From: Candidatus Marinarcus aquaticus
GTDB taxonomy: Bacteria; Campylobacterota; Campylobacteria; Campylobacterales; Arcobacteraceae
Assembly (NCBI RefSeq): GCF_004116335.1
Contig: NZ_PDKN01000002.1
Coordinates: 124,001 to 188,000 of the forward strand
DNA length: 64,000 nucleotides
Direction: 5' to 3'
The position numbers and the translations under genes were made by a program. The notes under the pieces are model-generated. The model had not been told where the DNA came from, made no database searches, and saw nothing but the letters and a program-made list of their open reading frames with translations. This document shows positions 28,026 through 37,087 of this stretch, piece after piece (the first letter of the stretch is position 1; each line of letters opens with the position of its first letter).

Positions 28026-28598
28026 ATGGTAGAACTAAGCAGAAAAACAAAAGAGACCGATATTCGTTGTAGAGTGAATATCGATGGATGTGGAAAATTC
28101 AGTATCAGTACGGGTGTGGGTTTTTTTGACCACATGTTGGAAGCACTTTCGAAGCACAGCGGCATTGATATTGAGTTAGCGTGTAAAGGGGATTTACACA
28201 TTGATGCCCACCACAGCGTAGAGGATTGTGGAATTGTTTTAGGACAAGCGTTGAAAAAAGCCATCTTCCCTATTCAAGCAGTTGAAAGATATGGCAATGC
28301 AACGGTTGTTATGGATGAAGCCTCTACCACATGTGATTTGGATTTGAGTAATCGACCGTTTTTAGTTTATGAAGTGAATGTTTCTGGAAAAGTAGGGGAG
28401 TTTGATACTGAATTGGTTGAAGAGTTCTTTCATGCCTTGGTTAATAATGCTGGAATTACGTGTCATATTATTCAAAACCGAGGACGTAATAAACACCATA
28501 TTTTAGAAGCAAGTTTTAAAGCCTTTGCTGTGGCTCTACGAAGAGCTTTGATTCCTAATGAGAAGTTAGGTGTTCCAAGCACTAAAGGTGTTTTATGA
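28026..28598 (+). CDS. hisB: Imidazoleglycerol-phosphate dehydratase
   Basis: A 190-residue manganese enzyme of histidine synthesis. The paired histidine motifs FFDHMLEALSKHSG, IDAHHSVEDCG, FFHALVNNAG and NKHHILEASFKA are intact. It is monofunctional, without the HisN phosphatase half of the E. coli fusion. Its ATGA overlap with kdsC places it inside the envelope gene run. Confidence 0.96.
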   Translation: MVELSRKTKETDIRCRVNIDGCGKFSISTGVGFFDHMLEALSKHSGIDIELACKGDLHIDAHHSVEDCGIVLGQALKKAIFPIQAVERYGNATVVMDEASTTCDLDLSNRPFLVYEVNVSGKVGEFDTELVEEFFHALVNNAGITCHIIQNRGRNKHHILEASFKAFAVALRRALIPNEKLGVPSTKGVL

Positions 28599-29092
28599 TT
28601 GAATTGATTGTTCTGGATGTCGATGGCACATTGACCAATGGGCAAATCACATATACTAATAGTGGTGATGAGTTAAAAAGCTTTGATGTTAAAGATGGCA
28701 TGGCCATAGCGACATGGACAAAAGTGTTTGGTAAAAAAGCAGCTATTATCACCGGGCGAACATCAATCATTGTTGAAAAACGTGCACAAGATTTGAAAAT
28801 TGAGCATCTCTATCAAGGAGTCCATAATAAAGAAGAAGTTTTAGAAGAAATTTTAAAACAAGAAAAACTATCGTGGAATCAAGTGGCTGCAATTGGGGAT
28901 GATTTAAATGACTATAAGATGCTTAAAAAAGCGGGGCTTTCATTTGCACCTGCAGATGCCAGTCACTACATCAAAGATATTGTAAATGTAATATGCAGTC
29001 AAAAAGGTGGTGAAGGTGCCATCCGAGAGATGTTAGAGTACATCTTTAAAGAGTATGATTTAGAAGAGGAGTTTTTAAGCAGATGGGTATAA
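28595..29092 (+). CDS. kdsC: KDO 8-phosphate phosphatase (HAD family)
   Basis: A 165-residue HAD phosphatase releasing KDO for lipid A and core synthesis. Motif I LDVDGTLTNG (residues 6-15), motif II ITGRTS, and motif IV GDDLNDYKML are present. Cap-less C0 type, as expected for a tetramer. It overlaps lptC by 10 bases and forms a unit with lptC and lptA. Confidence 0.93.
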   Translation: MIELIVLDVDGTLTNGQITYTNSGDELKSFDVKDGMAIATWTKVFGKKAAIITGRTSIIVEKRAQDLKIEHLYQGVHNKEEVLEEILKQEKLSWNQVAAIGDDLNDYKMLKKAGLSFAPADASHYIKDIVNVICSQKGGEGAIREMLEYIFKEYDLEEEFLSRWV

Positions 29093-29616
29093 AAACCTTT
29101 GTATGGACGCTTTTTGTTGTTGCACTCTTCTCTTTATTTGCACAAGTGAGTAATAAAGATATTCAACGAGCAAAAGGGGACAGCCCACTTGTTTATTTTG
29201 AAAATTCAATCATGTATACCATGAATGAAGAGGCATTGCAACAAGTGGTACAATCAACTCAAGCACAACGTTTTAAAGACCGAGATGAGATGTATAATGG
29301 TTCCATTATTTTAAGAGTAGAGGATAAAGAAAATCCCAATTTAAGAGATTTTATCAGTGCACAAAAAATCATTAAAAAAGAAGAAAAAATTGAGATGTAT
29401 GATGATGTTGTGTATGACAGAGGCGATTTTTTTAAGTTAAGAACAAATGAACTTTTTTATGATATGAAGAGCGAAATTGCATATAACAACAAACCATTTC
29501 GTTCGATCTATTATGGGGATGTTTTAAATGGAAGCCATTTTTATATGAATAATACAACCTCATTTTTCAAAGCAAAGCGGTCTCACTTTGAAGTGGACAT
29601 GAACAAAAACAATTAA
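29083..29616 (+). CDS. lptC: LptC-like LPS export protein
   Basis: A 177-residue protein with one N-terminal membrane anchor (residues 5-22) and a periplasmic beta-jellyroll of LptC size. Sequence identity in this family is low, and the call rests on the topology, the size and the place between kdsC and lptA. LptC passes LPS from the LptBFG extractor to LptA. Confidence 0.82.
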   Translation: MGIKTFVWTLFVVALFSLFAQVSNKDIQRAKGDSPLVYFENSIMYTMNEEALQQVVQSTQAQRFKDRDEMYNGSIILRVEDKENPNLRDFISAQKIIKKEEKIEMYDDVVYDRGDFFKLRTNELFYDMKSEIAYNNKPFRSIYYGDVLNGSHFYMNNTTSFFKAKRSHFEVDMNKNN

Positions 29617-29624
29617 GGATTAAT

Positions 29625-30302
29625 ATGAAGATTTTATTGACATTTTTTATACTTTTTATGAGTGCATTTGCTGCAGAAAATAAACTTATAATTGACTCAA
29701 ATAATTTTGAAGCGTATGATGCGAAAGGGATTGCTATTTTTACTGGAGATGTAAAGATGGTACGCATAAAAGACAAACTCAATGCTCAAAAAGTAGTTGT
29801 CTATTTAGCACCTAAAGAAGAGGGAAAAAGCAATAACCGAGAGCCTTTAAAATATGTGGCCACAGGTGAAGTCGATTTTGAAGTGTTTACGGATATCAAA
29901 CACTATAAAGGAAGAGGTGAAAAAGTCATTTACATGCCTCAAGAGATGAAGTATGAAATCATTGGTAATGGGTATTTAAAAGATATCACCGAAGATAAAA
30001 CACTTATTGGTGAGACGATCTATATTGACCAAAAAAGTGGGAATGCCACGGTTAAAGGAAGTAAAGATAAACCCGTACGATTTATTTTAAATATCGAAAG
30101 CAAAAAAGAGAGTCCAAAAGAACCAGAACCAACTCAAGTGGCTCCAAAAGTTCAAGAATCTAAAACAGTTGCTCCTGAAAAAAACGTGTTAGATGAAGTT
30201 CAAAACAGTGAAGCACAAGCAACACAAAAAGAGAAAAATACAGAAACAATGAGTGATGTACAACCAACACCAACAAAGAGTCCAACGAATGAAAATAATT
30301 GA
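29625..30302 (+). CDS. lptA: LptA-like LPS transport periplasmic protein
   Basis: A 225-residue secreted protein: signal peptide ending at AFAAE (about residue 16), an OstA/LptA fold at 18-150 (FEAYDAKGIAIFTGDVKMVR), then a Pro/Glu/Thr-rich disordered tail of about 70 residues. It bridges LptC and LptD. The tail is longer than in the usual 185-residue protein. The last codons overlap the engB start. Confidence 0.88.
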   Translation: MKILLTFFILFMSAFAAENKLIIDSNNFEAYDAKGIAIFTGDVKMVRIKDKLNAQKVVVYLAPKEEGKSNNREPLKYVATGEVDFEVFTDIKHYKGRGEKVIYMPQEMKYEIIGNGYLKDITEDKTLIGETIYIDQKSGNATVKGSKDKPVRFILNIESKKESPKEPEPTQVAPKVQESKTVAPEKNVLDEVQNSEAQATQKEKNTETMSDVQPTPTKSPTNENN

Positions 30303-30900
30303 TGCACAATTTATGCAATCCGCACAAAGTCTAAAAGATTCACCCTCTCCTGATATGGCAGAGGTCGCTTTTTTAGGACGAAGTAATGTAGGGAAAAGTT
30401 CACTTTTAAATACATTAACCAACCGAAAAGGCTTGGCTAAATCCTCTTCTACTCCAGGGAAAACACAATTGATTAACTATTTTCATATTAAGTTTAAAAA
30501 CAATGATGAGAATGTACCGTATCTGTATGCACGATTTGTAGATTTACCGGGCTTTGGTTATGCACGTGTTTCTAAAAGCTTGAAAGAGGATTGGAATAGA
30601 AACTTAACGGGTTATTTAGAACGTCGGGATTGTTTGCAAATTTTTGTACACCTGATTGATGCACGCCATCCTAGCTTGGAAATTGACCAAAACGTGGATG
30701 AGTTTTTACGAACCATTAAACGTGGCGATCAAATCATCATCAATGCCTTTACAAAGATTGATAAACTCAAACAAAATGATTTACAAAAACTAAAACGCGC
30801 TTATCCTGAAGGTATTTTTATCTCTAATTTAAAAAAGAGAGGAATGCAAGATTTAGAACAAGCGATTTCGGAGTATCTATTTGGACATCAAAACCTATAA
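30289..30900 (+). CDS. engB: Ribosome biogenesis GTPase EngB/YsxC
   Basis: A 203-residue GTPase for 50S assembly. G1 GRSNVGKSS, G2 TPGKTQ, G3 DLPGFGYA and G4 TKIDKL are present. ATG 30289 (MKIIDAQF) is the family N-terminus; an upstream ATG at 30253 lies deep inside lptA. Overlaps lptA by 14 bases and the acetyltransferase gene by 20. Confidence 0.95.
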   Translation: MKIIDAQFMQSAQSLKDSPSPDMAEVAFLGRSNVGKSSLLNTLTNRKGLAKSSSTPGKTQLINYFHIKFKNNDENVPYLYARFVDLPGFGYARVSKSLKEDWNRNLTGYLERRDCLQIFVHLIDARHPSLEIDQNVDEFLRTIKRGDQIIINAFTKIDKLKQNDLQKLKRAYPEGIFISNLKKRGMQDLEQAISEYLFGHQNL

Positions 30901-31348
30901 ACCAAACCTAACAGATATTGTTGCCATGCAACAACTGGTGAAAACAGAAGTTGAAAAAGGAATTATCTTGCTTCGTACTTCTGATGAAATGGCTACAACC
31001 ATTCGTTCGTATACTGCTATTGAAGTAGATGGAGTATTGGCAGGCTTTTGTGCTTTACACATTCACAGTGTCAATCTTGCTGAGATTCGAAGTTTGGTTG
31101 TTTCTGATAAATTCAGAGGCTTAGGGTTAGGAAAACGACTCGTTAAAGAGTGTTTGGATGAAGGAAAACATCTGCACGTTAAAGAAGTATTATCGTTAAC
31201 CTATCAAAAAGACTTCTTTGAAAAACTTGGCTTTAATGTGATTTCAAAAGAGAGTATCCCAGAACATAAAATTTGGGCAGACTGTATTCGATGTAAACAC
31301 TTCCCAGTGTGTGATGAAGTGGCTTTGTTATATAAATTAGAGAATTAG
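30881..31348 (+). CDS. GNAT acetyltransferase, short N-acetylglutamate synthase type
   Basis: A 155-residue GNAT protein with TTG start and GGAG 7-8 bases upstream, overlapping engB. The acetyl-CoA motif is FRGLGLGKRL (about residues 85-94). The C-terminal CIRCKHFPVCDEVAL matches the short stand-alone acetyltransferases proposed to make N-acetylglutamate for arginine synthesis in Campylobacterota (ArgA/ArgO-like). Substrate inferred from that tail, not proven. It ends 4 bases from the convergent fliP. Confidence 0.8.
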   Translation: MDIKTYKPNLTDIVAMQQLVKTEVEKGIILLRTSDEMATTIRSYTAIEVDGVLAGFCALHIHSVNLAEIRSLVVSDKFRGLGLGKRLVKECLDEGKHLHVKEVLSLTYQKDFFEKLGFNVISKESIPEHKIWADCIRCKHFPVCDEVALLYKLEN

Positions 31349-31352
31349 AGCG

Positions 31353-32081
31353 TCAAACCTTAAAGGATTGGGCGAGGTTCCCAATAATCAGTTGCCATCC
31401 ATCTACGACAATAAAGAAGATGATTTTAATGGGCAGGGAGATCATTACTGGTGGTAACATCATCATCCCCAGACTCATTAAAATCGAAGCCACAATAATA
31501 TCAATGACCAAAAAAGGTAGGAAAATCAAGAAACCAATTTCAAAGGCTGTTCTTAATTCACTTACAATAAAAGCAGGCATTAAAAGAGTAATTGGAACAT
31601 CATCGATATTTTTAGGGTTCTCTGTTTTTTTAATTCGGTAAAACAGTGCCAAGTCAGATTCTCGAGTATTTTTTATCATAAACTCTTTAAAGGGTTGTAT
31701 CCCTTTTTCAATGGCAACATCGTAACCAATTTTCTCATCCATATAGGGTTTGATTCCTTCATCCCATGACTTTTTACCATACGGTTCCATGATGAAAATC
31801 GTCATGATTAAGGCCAAAGAGATAATCACTTGACTTGGTGGTGTTTGTTGAAGCCCCATGGCTTGTCGAAGAAGTGAGAATACAATAACAAATCGCGTAA
31901 AACTCGTCACCATTAAAAGCAGTGTGGGTGCTAAAACGAGTAGGGCTAGGATAATAGCAATATTAATGGTTCGTACAAACTGTGCGGGCTCTTCAATGGC
32001 TGCAACAGAGAGGTTAATCATGGGTGCATCTGCTGCAAACAGTGTAACAGTAATAAGCAGTAGCGCAAGAACAATTCTCAA
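31353..32081 (-). CDS. fliP: Flagellar export apparatus protein FliP
   Basis: A 242-residue core subunit of the flagellar type III export gate. The start is placed at TTG 32081 because AAGGGA lies about 8 bases upstream and the next residues form a signal peptide (LALLLITVTLFAADAP); a frame to 32120 would add a cysteine-rich stretch that spoils it. The conserved SFTRFVIVFSLLRQAMG, PPSQVIISLAL and the four helices fit the family. Confidence 0.94.
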   Translation of the reverse strand: MRIVLALLLITVTLFAADAPMINLSVAAIEEPAQFVRTINIAIILALLVLAPTLLLMVTSFTRFVIVFSLLRQAMGLQQTPPSQVIISLALIMTIFIMEPYGKKSWDEGIKPYMDEKIGYDVAIEKGIQPFKEFMIKNTRESDLALFYRIKKTENPKNIDDVPITLLMPAFIVSELRTAFEIGFLIFLPFLVIDIIVASILMSLGMMMLPPVMISLPIKIIFFIVVDGWQLIIGNLAQSFKV

Positions 32082-32139
32082 GTTTAAATCCCTTTTTTTA
32101 ATGGTGCAATCATAACACAAGTTCCATTAATCTATGAAA

Positions 32140-33909
32140 CTACTTGATATAACCCAATTCCAACAATTTGTTATAAATTTTTGCAGTGATATCTCCACCC
32201 GCACTTCCTCCGTGCCCACCGTGCTCAATTAAGATGGTAATTACATATTGTGGGTTGTCATAAGGTGCATACGTTGTTAACCAAGCATGTGAACGGTGAT
32301 AATACTCCAGTTCGTGCTCTTTCATTCTGACTTTTTCTGATTGAGGGATACTGACAACTTGTGCCGTACCTGTTTTCCCTGCCATGGTGACTTTACTGTT
32401 TCGTACGTGCCATCGTGCGGTTCCACCTTCTTTATTGGTTACATCATACATGCCTCTTTGGATCATTTTAAGGTGTGCAGGATTCACATCCACTTTTTCA
32501 GGTTCTTTGTATCCATCTTTAAAAAAGTGGGGTGTAGGAAGATTTCCTGTGGCTAAAAAAGCAGTATAACGTGCTACTTGCATTGGCGTCACCAGAACAT
32601 ACCCTTGCCCAATAGATGAAATAACGGTTTCCCCCATATACCATGGTTTATTGTAGCGTTTCTTTTTCCACTCTTTATTAGGATTTACGCCAATAAATTC
32701 ATTGACTTGGTCAATGCCTGTTTTTTGTCCAAAACCGTATTTATTCAAAGTTTGATGCATTTCATCAATGCCTACTTTGAGGCTGAGTTTATAAAAGAAA
32801 ACGTCCACACTCTCTCGTATGGCTTTTCTAAAATTTGTCCAACCATGACCTTCGGGTTTCCAGTCCCTAAAAAGACGTTCTCCCAGTTTCATCTCTGGTG
32901 CACAATAAAGCGAAATATCAGGATCCACATTGTTTTCTAAGAATGCCAAGGCAACGCCCATTTTCCAAACAGACCCAGGAGGATAAAGACCATTAATGAG
33001 TTTATTGGTAAAGGGGTGGTTAAAGTCTGAACTGAGCTCATTCCACTGTTTATGTGTAATGCCATTTACAAAGATATTGTTGTCAAACTCAGGAAAACTT
33101 CCTGCAGCGAGTATTTCGCCATCATTGGCATTCATGACAACAATGGCACCACTTTGATCACCAAATTCATCATGAATAAAAGATTGCAGCTCAATATCAA
33201 GGGTGGTTTGAATGTTATTATCTTTTGAGACCTCTTTTTCATCTAAAATTTCCAAATGCTTATTTAAAGCATTGACTTTGACATCTTTATATCCCAGCTT
33301 GCCTTGAAGTTTTTCATTATAAAACTTCTCTAAACCATTTTTCCCAATGATACCACTGTATTTAGATACGGGGTTTTCTTGTATATCTTCACGTGAAGCT
33401 TTTCCTACATAACCAATGATGTGTGAAGCAATGTTTTGGTAAGGGTAGTATCGTTTTACTGCTGATTCAACCTTAATATTCTCCATGGCATTAAACAAAG
33501 TGTATTTGTCAAAGAAGTTATCATAAGGAATATACTCAATGAGTTGTACATAGGTGTGTCGATAAGGGGAGTCGAGTTTGAGGTATTTTTTAATCAGTTC
33601 CTCTTTTGAAAACTCTGGAAAATATTGCACGATGGTTTCACACAACTCTTCTAAGATTTGTTGGTTTTTATATGAACGTAAATGAGGTTTAACGCTCAGT
33701 GAAAAGCCCAAATTGTTAATGGCCAATGCTACACCGTTTCTGTCTTCAATAATACCTCGAGAAGGTGCTTCATAAATTCTTTTAATATAGTTCTGTTTTG
33801 AAAGCTCTTCATAGTACGTATTGGACTTGATACTTAAAAAGTAGACTCGTGCCAAGAGTAAAAGTGCCATGGCTGCAATAAAAAGAATGATAAAGTTCAG
33901 ACGTTTCAA
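32140..33909 (-). CDS. mrdA: Penicillin-binding protein 2 (transpeptidase)
   Basis: A 589-residue elongasome transpeptidase: an N-terminal anchor (5-25), the dimerisation domain, then the penicilloyl-serine domain with SVWK (about residue 313), SVD and KTGTAQ. Together with RodA and MreB it builds the lateral wall. Its start overlaps the upstream MreD-like gene by ATGA. Confidence 0.95.
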   Translation of the reverse strand: MKRLNFIILFIAAMALLLLARVYFLSIKSNTYYEELSKQNYIKRIYEAPSRGIIEDRNGVALAINNLGFSLSVKPHLRSYKNQQILEELCETIVQYFPEFSKEELIKKYLKLDSPYRHTYVQLIEYIPYDNFFDKYTLFNAMENIKVESAVKRYYPYQNIASHIIGYVGKASREDIQENPVSKYSGIIGKNGLEKFYNEKLQGKLGYKDVKVNALNKHLEILDEKEVSKDNNIQTTLDIELQSFIHDEFGDQSGAIVVMNANDGEILAAGSFPEFDNNIFVNGITHKQWNELSSDFNHPFTNKLINGLYPPGSVWKMGVALAFLENNVDPDISLYCAPEMKLGERLFRDWKPEGHGWTNFRKAIRESVDVFFYKLSLKVGIDEMHQTLNKYGFGQKTGIDQVNEFIGVNPNKEWKKKRYNKPWYMGETVISSIGQGYVLVTPMQVARYTAFLATGNLPTPHFFKDGYKEPEKVDVNPAHLKMIQRGMYDVTNKEGGTARWHVRNSKVTMAGKTGTAQVVSIPQSEKVRMKEHELEYYHRSHAWLTTYAPYDNPQYVITILIEHGGHGGSAGGDITAKIYNKLLELGYIK

Positions 33910-34364
33910 GGGGCAAATCCTATGAGAACCAAGTCAAGAATAAAATTAAAAAATATAATTTTAAAAAGTAGAAAGTTGGTGTCGTGCGTCAAACTCCAAA
34001 TGAAAATTATTCCTACATATAAAAGCACGATTTGTAAAAACTCATTTAAAGAGTCTAACACCATGACACGCGTTAAAAAAGGGATTAAATAGACATAAAT
34101 AAAACTTCCTAAAAGAATGATGCTAAAGGGCTTAAATCCGTTATTGAGTTCTATGAATAAAAAGGAGAGAATAACATAAATCATCGCATAATAGTTTTGT
34201 GTCTTTAAGCAACGTGTAAATGCCACGTAGACAACCCCGGCTAACATGATGCTGATAAAATAGATAGAAGAGATGGTATTGGTAATAACAACTACGATAA
34301 AAAGACCAAACAGAACATAAGCATTATCAAAAACATTTTTACGTTCCCCAATTATTTCACCCAA
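33906..34364 (-). CDS. MreD-like membrane protein
   Basis: A 152-residue protein with five hydrophobic helices and almost no loops, translated from TTG with GGAG about 12 bases upstream. Placed right before mrdA with a 4-base overlap, where other bacteria have mreD; size and topology fit, but sequence motifs of MreD are weak, so the name is an inference. Confidence 0.65.
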   Translation of the reverse strand: MGEIIGERKNVFDNAYVLFGLFIVVVITNTISSIYFISIMLAGVVYVAFTRCLKTQNYYAMIYVILSFLFIELNNGFKPFSIILLGSFIYVYLIPFLTRVMVLDSLNEFLQIVLLYVGIIFIWSLTHDTNFLLFKIIFFNFILDLVLIGFAP

Positions 34365-34428
34365 TGTACATCTGCTCCAGCTTATATTTATATAGATTAT
34401 ATTATAAAATCTCTTAATTAATAAAAGA

Positions 34429-34713
34429 TTAACGCTCTATTTTTTTATTCGTCAATCCATAGATAAAACTAAAAATTTCCGCAACAGCTTTATACATACT
34501 TGGGGGAATCTCTTTGTCAATATCAAGTTGACTTAACAGTTCAACCAAATCTTCATCTTTTTTGATAGGAAGATTATTGTCTTGAGCAATTTTGATGATG
34601 TTTTTGGCCACATCACCTTTTCCCTTTGCAACGACATGTGGGGCATTACTGATTTTTTGATCATATTTGAGTGCAGCCGCTTTTTGTATGTGTGGTTTGT
34701 TTTCATTTTGCAT
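34429..34713 (-). CDS. flhX: FlhB C-terminal-domain paralogue (FlhX)
   Basis: A 94-residue soluble protein equal to the cytoplasmic FlhB domain after its NPTH cleavage site: AAALKYDQ, APHVVAKGKGDVAKNIIKIAQDNNLPI, and DIDKEIPPSMYKAVAEIFSF. In Campylobacterota FlhX can partly replace the cleaved FlhB C-terminal peptide in export switching. It starts 2 bases after the FliK-like gene, its likely functional partner. Confidence 0.9.
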   Translation of the reverse strand: MQNENKPHIQKAAALKYDQKISNAPHVVAKGKGDVAKNIIKIAQDNNLPIKKDEDLVELLSQLDIDKEIPPSMYKAVAEIFSFIYGLTNKKIER

Positions 34714-34715
34714 TA

Positions 34716-36659
34716 TCAGACCCTTATATCCACACCCAAATGCAGTTCACTACTGTAGTCATTAAAAATATTGCTTTGACTTTTTTGTTGTTCTTCTTTC
34801 TCTTTTAAATCAAGCAGTTTAACGTTCAAGGGAATCAATCCTACGCTGTTGAGCTGTTTTTTGAGTTCTTGTATGTTCTTGTGAATCATCTGCTTAAAAT
34901 CCTCTTTTTGTGCGAGTATGGTGATGTCCAGATTGTTTTTATTGTAAATGGCCAAGAGAAGATTGAGTTTTCCATACTCTTTGAGTTTGAGATTGATTTC
35001 ACAATAGAATTTTTCTTGGTCCGTTTTCATCGTGGCAATTGTACCTTCTTCTAAGAGGTTCCACATAAAAGGGACATAAACAAAGTTAGTATTTGAAGTA
35101 TGACTCATGAGTTGGCTGTAGTCAATTTGCGTTAAGAGTCTGTCGACTTGTTTGGAGATATCTTGTGGATTTGTTATGGAAGTAGGGTTGGCATTGATCT
35201 CTTGTTGAATTTGTAGCAATATAGCTTTCATATCATGAGAAACTCCCTCTTTGAGCAAAGCAGGGTTATTGGCTGGATTAGTGAAAATAGGGTTATTGAG
35301 TATCTCTTTTGTCACAAGTGTTTCAAATTTTGTAATGAGTTGACCCAACTCTTTAAATTGCATACTGTTTTGCATGAGGTTTTGCAGTGAGTCGTTACTT
35401 TTAATGTGGGTAAAGAGCTCTTGCAAAGTGTTCACAAGCAAAGTAGGGTTGCTTTGCGTTTGAGGTAAGAGTGCTTTTTGTAGCAGTGCCGTTAACTCTT
35501 TGGTATCAATGTTACTCAGTTGTGCAACCACTGGTTGAAGTTGTGTAAGCAGTGTTTTAATCTCATTGAGTATTTCAGGTTTAATAGGTGGAAGCGATGT
35601 TGTGTTGAGTGAATTTATCGTTTGGTTTTGTAACGGCGCTGTTATACTAGATGAAGGTAAGAGGGTACTTAAAAGTTGCTCCAATTTTTGTGTCAATTGT
35701 ACAAACTCATTGGGTGAGGTGTTATTATAAGCAAGTGAAGCCTGTATTTGAGGCAGTTGTTTGAGTGTTTGTAAAAACTCTTTTCCTTGTGCAAGAAGTA
35801 AGGGTGTATTTTGGGTAGTTGCACTGTTAAGTTTATCTAAAAGTTGTGTCACCTCTTTAGCCAATGTAGGTTGTGTATGAGAGACTTGAGATTGAAGTTG
35901 GGTGAGCACATTTTTAAGTTCAGATGCCACTTCAGGTTTCATGGTGTTTATAGTAGGTTGATTGAATGCTTGAGGCAACTCTTTATTTAAAAGGGTTTCC
36001 AGTTTAGTGACCAGTTGTGTCAACTGAGCTTGTGGAGTGTTTTGAGTGCTTTGCAGTTGTGTAAAAACATCTTTAATCGTATTCATAAGTGTTTTTATAT
36101 CATTGAGTGTTTGTGTGGGGTTATTTTGCCCTTGATTGGTGATGATTTTATCTATTAAATTTAAGATGGCTTCTTTATTGGGAAGGTTGGTTTGTTGCAA
36201 TGCTGTTTTTATCTCATTGAGTGTTTGCATGATCGCATTGGGAAGCGTTCCCAATGTTTTTGCTATCTTGGCTTCTAAAAAAACTCCTGAATTATTGAGT
36301 TGCTTTTGGATGTTGTCTTCATTCATGGAGGTAATATTGAGCATAAACTTTTCAAGAACTCCTTCGAATTTTTGTAAAGAAGGGGTGTTTTTAATCGTTG
36401 TTAAAAGGGTTTGTAACTCTTTAGGAAAAGAACCCATTTCTTTAAATATATTGGTGTTTTTGAGTATGTTTAAAACAGTTTCATTGGATTTTGTATTGTT
36501 TGTGATATCATCAAAGAGTCCTTTTAAGACATCTTGAATATTGCCGCCTTTATTGTTTGAAAGCAATTGTTCAACATCGGCTTGTTTGAGTGCTTCTTTA
36601 AGGACTTTATTATCATTGGGTAAAAGTATATTTAAAAGGTTATTTGATGATATTTCCAT
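34716..36659 (-). CDS. FliK-like protein with internal repeats
   Basis: A 647-residue Gln/Thr/Asn/Leu-rich protein. The last 100 residues fit a flagellar hook-length-control C-terminal domain (about 548-617: LKLKEYGKLNLLLAIYNK, then LKKQLNSVGL). Before it three degenerate units of about 110-120 residues (181-280, 284-402, 404-515), and perhaps a fourth (60-178), repeat the pattern LxQLxxKLExLL and LKxxLxQLQ. FliK measures hook length and then signals FlhB, so the neighbour FlhX supports the call. A T3SS-type export signal cannot be judged. Hook-length control itself is not shown. Confidence 0.7.
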   Translation of the reverse strand: MEISSNNLLNILLPNDNKVLKEALKQADVEQLLSNNKGGNIQDVLKGLFDDITNNTKSNETVLNILKNTNIFKEMGSFPKELQTLLTTIKNTPSLQKFEGVLEKFMLNITSMNEDNIQKQLNNSGVFLEAKIAKTLGTLPNAIMQTLNEIKTALQQTNLPNKEAILNLIDKIITNQGQNNPTQTLNDIKTLMNTIKDVFTQLQSTQNTPQAQLTQLVTKLETLLNKELPQAFNQPTINTMKPEVASELKNVLTQLQSQVSHTQPTLAKEVTQLLDKLNSATTQNTPLLLAQGKEFLQTLKQLPQIQASLAYNNTSPNEFVQLTQKLEQLLSTLLPSSSITAPLQNQTINSLNTTSLPPIKPEILNEIKTLLTQLQPVVAQLSNIDTKELTALLQKALLPQTQSNPTLLVNTLQELFTHIKSNDSLQNLMQNSMQFKELGQLITKFETLVTKEILNNPIFTNPANNPALLKEGVSHDMKAILLQIQQEINANPTSITNPQDISKQVDRLLTQIDYSQLMSHTSNTNFVYVPFMWNLLEEGTIATMKTDQEKFYCEINLKLKEYGKLNLLLAIYNKNNLDITILAQKEDFKQMIHKNIQELKKQLNSVGLIPLNVKLLDLKEKEEQQKSQSNIFNDYSSELHLGVDIRV

Positions 36660-36702
36660 GGATAAAGTATATCATAATGATGGGAAAATTGGTAGTTGAT
36701 GG

Positions 36703-36789
36703 TGGTGCGAATGGTGAGAATCGAACTCACACTCCGAAACCGGAACGGGATTTTAAGTCCCGCGCGTCTACCTATTCCGCCACACTCGC
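36703..36789 (-). tRNA. tRNA-Leu (TAA)
   Basis: An 87-base tRNA with long variable arm; 7-bp acceptor GCGAGTG/CATTCGC with one G-U, anticodon TAA in a CTTAAAA loop, CCA encoded. Last gene of the first tRNA cluster in transcription order. Confidence 0.95.
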
Positions 36790-36814
36790 ACAATCAATCA
36801 TAAGTTTTTTAAAG

Positions 36815-36891
36815 TGGAGCGGGAGACGAGACTCGAACTCGCGACAATCTGCTTGGAAGGCAGAGGCTCTAGCCAACTGAGCTACTCCCGC
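36815..36891 (-). tRNA. tRNA-Gly (TCC)
   Basis: A 77-base tRNA, acceptor GCGGGAG/CTCCCGC perfect, anticodon loop CTTCCAA, CCA encoded. Confidence 0.95.
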
Positions 36892-36905
36892 AACTTTAAA
36901 AAAAA

Positions 36906-36981
36906 TGGTGGCGCGGGGCAGAATCGAACTGCCGACACAAGGATTTTCAGTCCTTTGCTCTACCGACTGAGCTACCGAGCC
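36906..36981 (-). tRNA. tRNA-Phe (GAA)
   Basis: A 76-base tRNA, anticodon loop CTGAAAA, T-stem GGCAG/CTGCC, CCA encoded. The acceptor stem GGCTCGG/CCGCGCC has a U-C mismatch at the fourth pair, which is unusual. Confidence 0.93.
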
Positions 36982-36986
36982 ACAAG

Positions 36987-37071
36987 TGGTGGTGAGAGAA
37001 GGATTTGAACCTTCGAAGCCATAGGCGGGAGATTTACAGTCTCCTGGATTTGACCACTCTCCAACCTCACC
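36987..37071 (-). tRNA. tRNA-Tyr (GTA)
   Basis: An 85-base tRNA with long variable arm, anticodon loop CTGTAAA, acceptor GGTGAGG/TCTCACC, CCA encoded. Only 5 bases from tRNA-Phe. Confidence 0.95.
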
Positions 37072-37087
37072 ACTGTAAAGTTTTTAA

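Noticed and set aside
32082-32120. Longer start for FliP
   Set aside because: It would add a CYDC segment before the signal peptide; TTG 32081 has a good RBS and gives a normal N-terminus.
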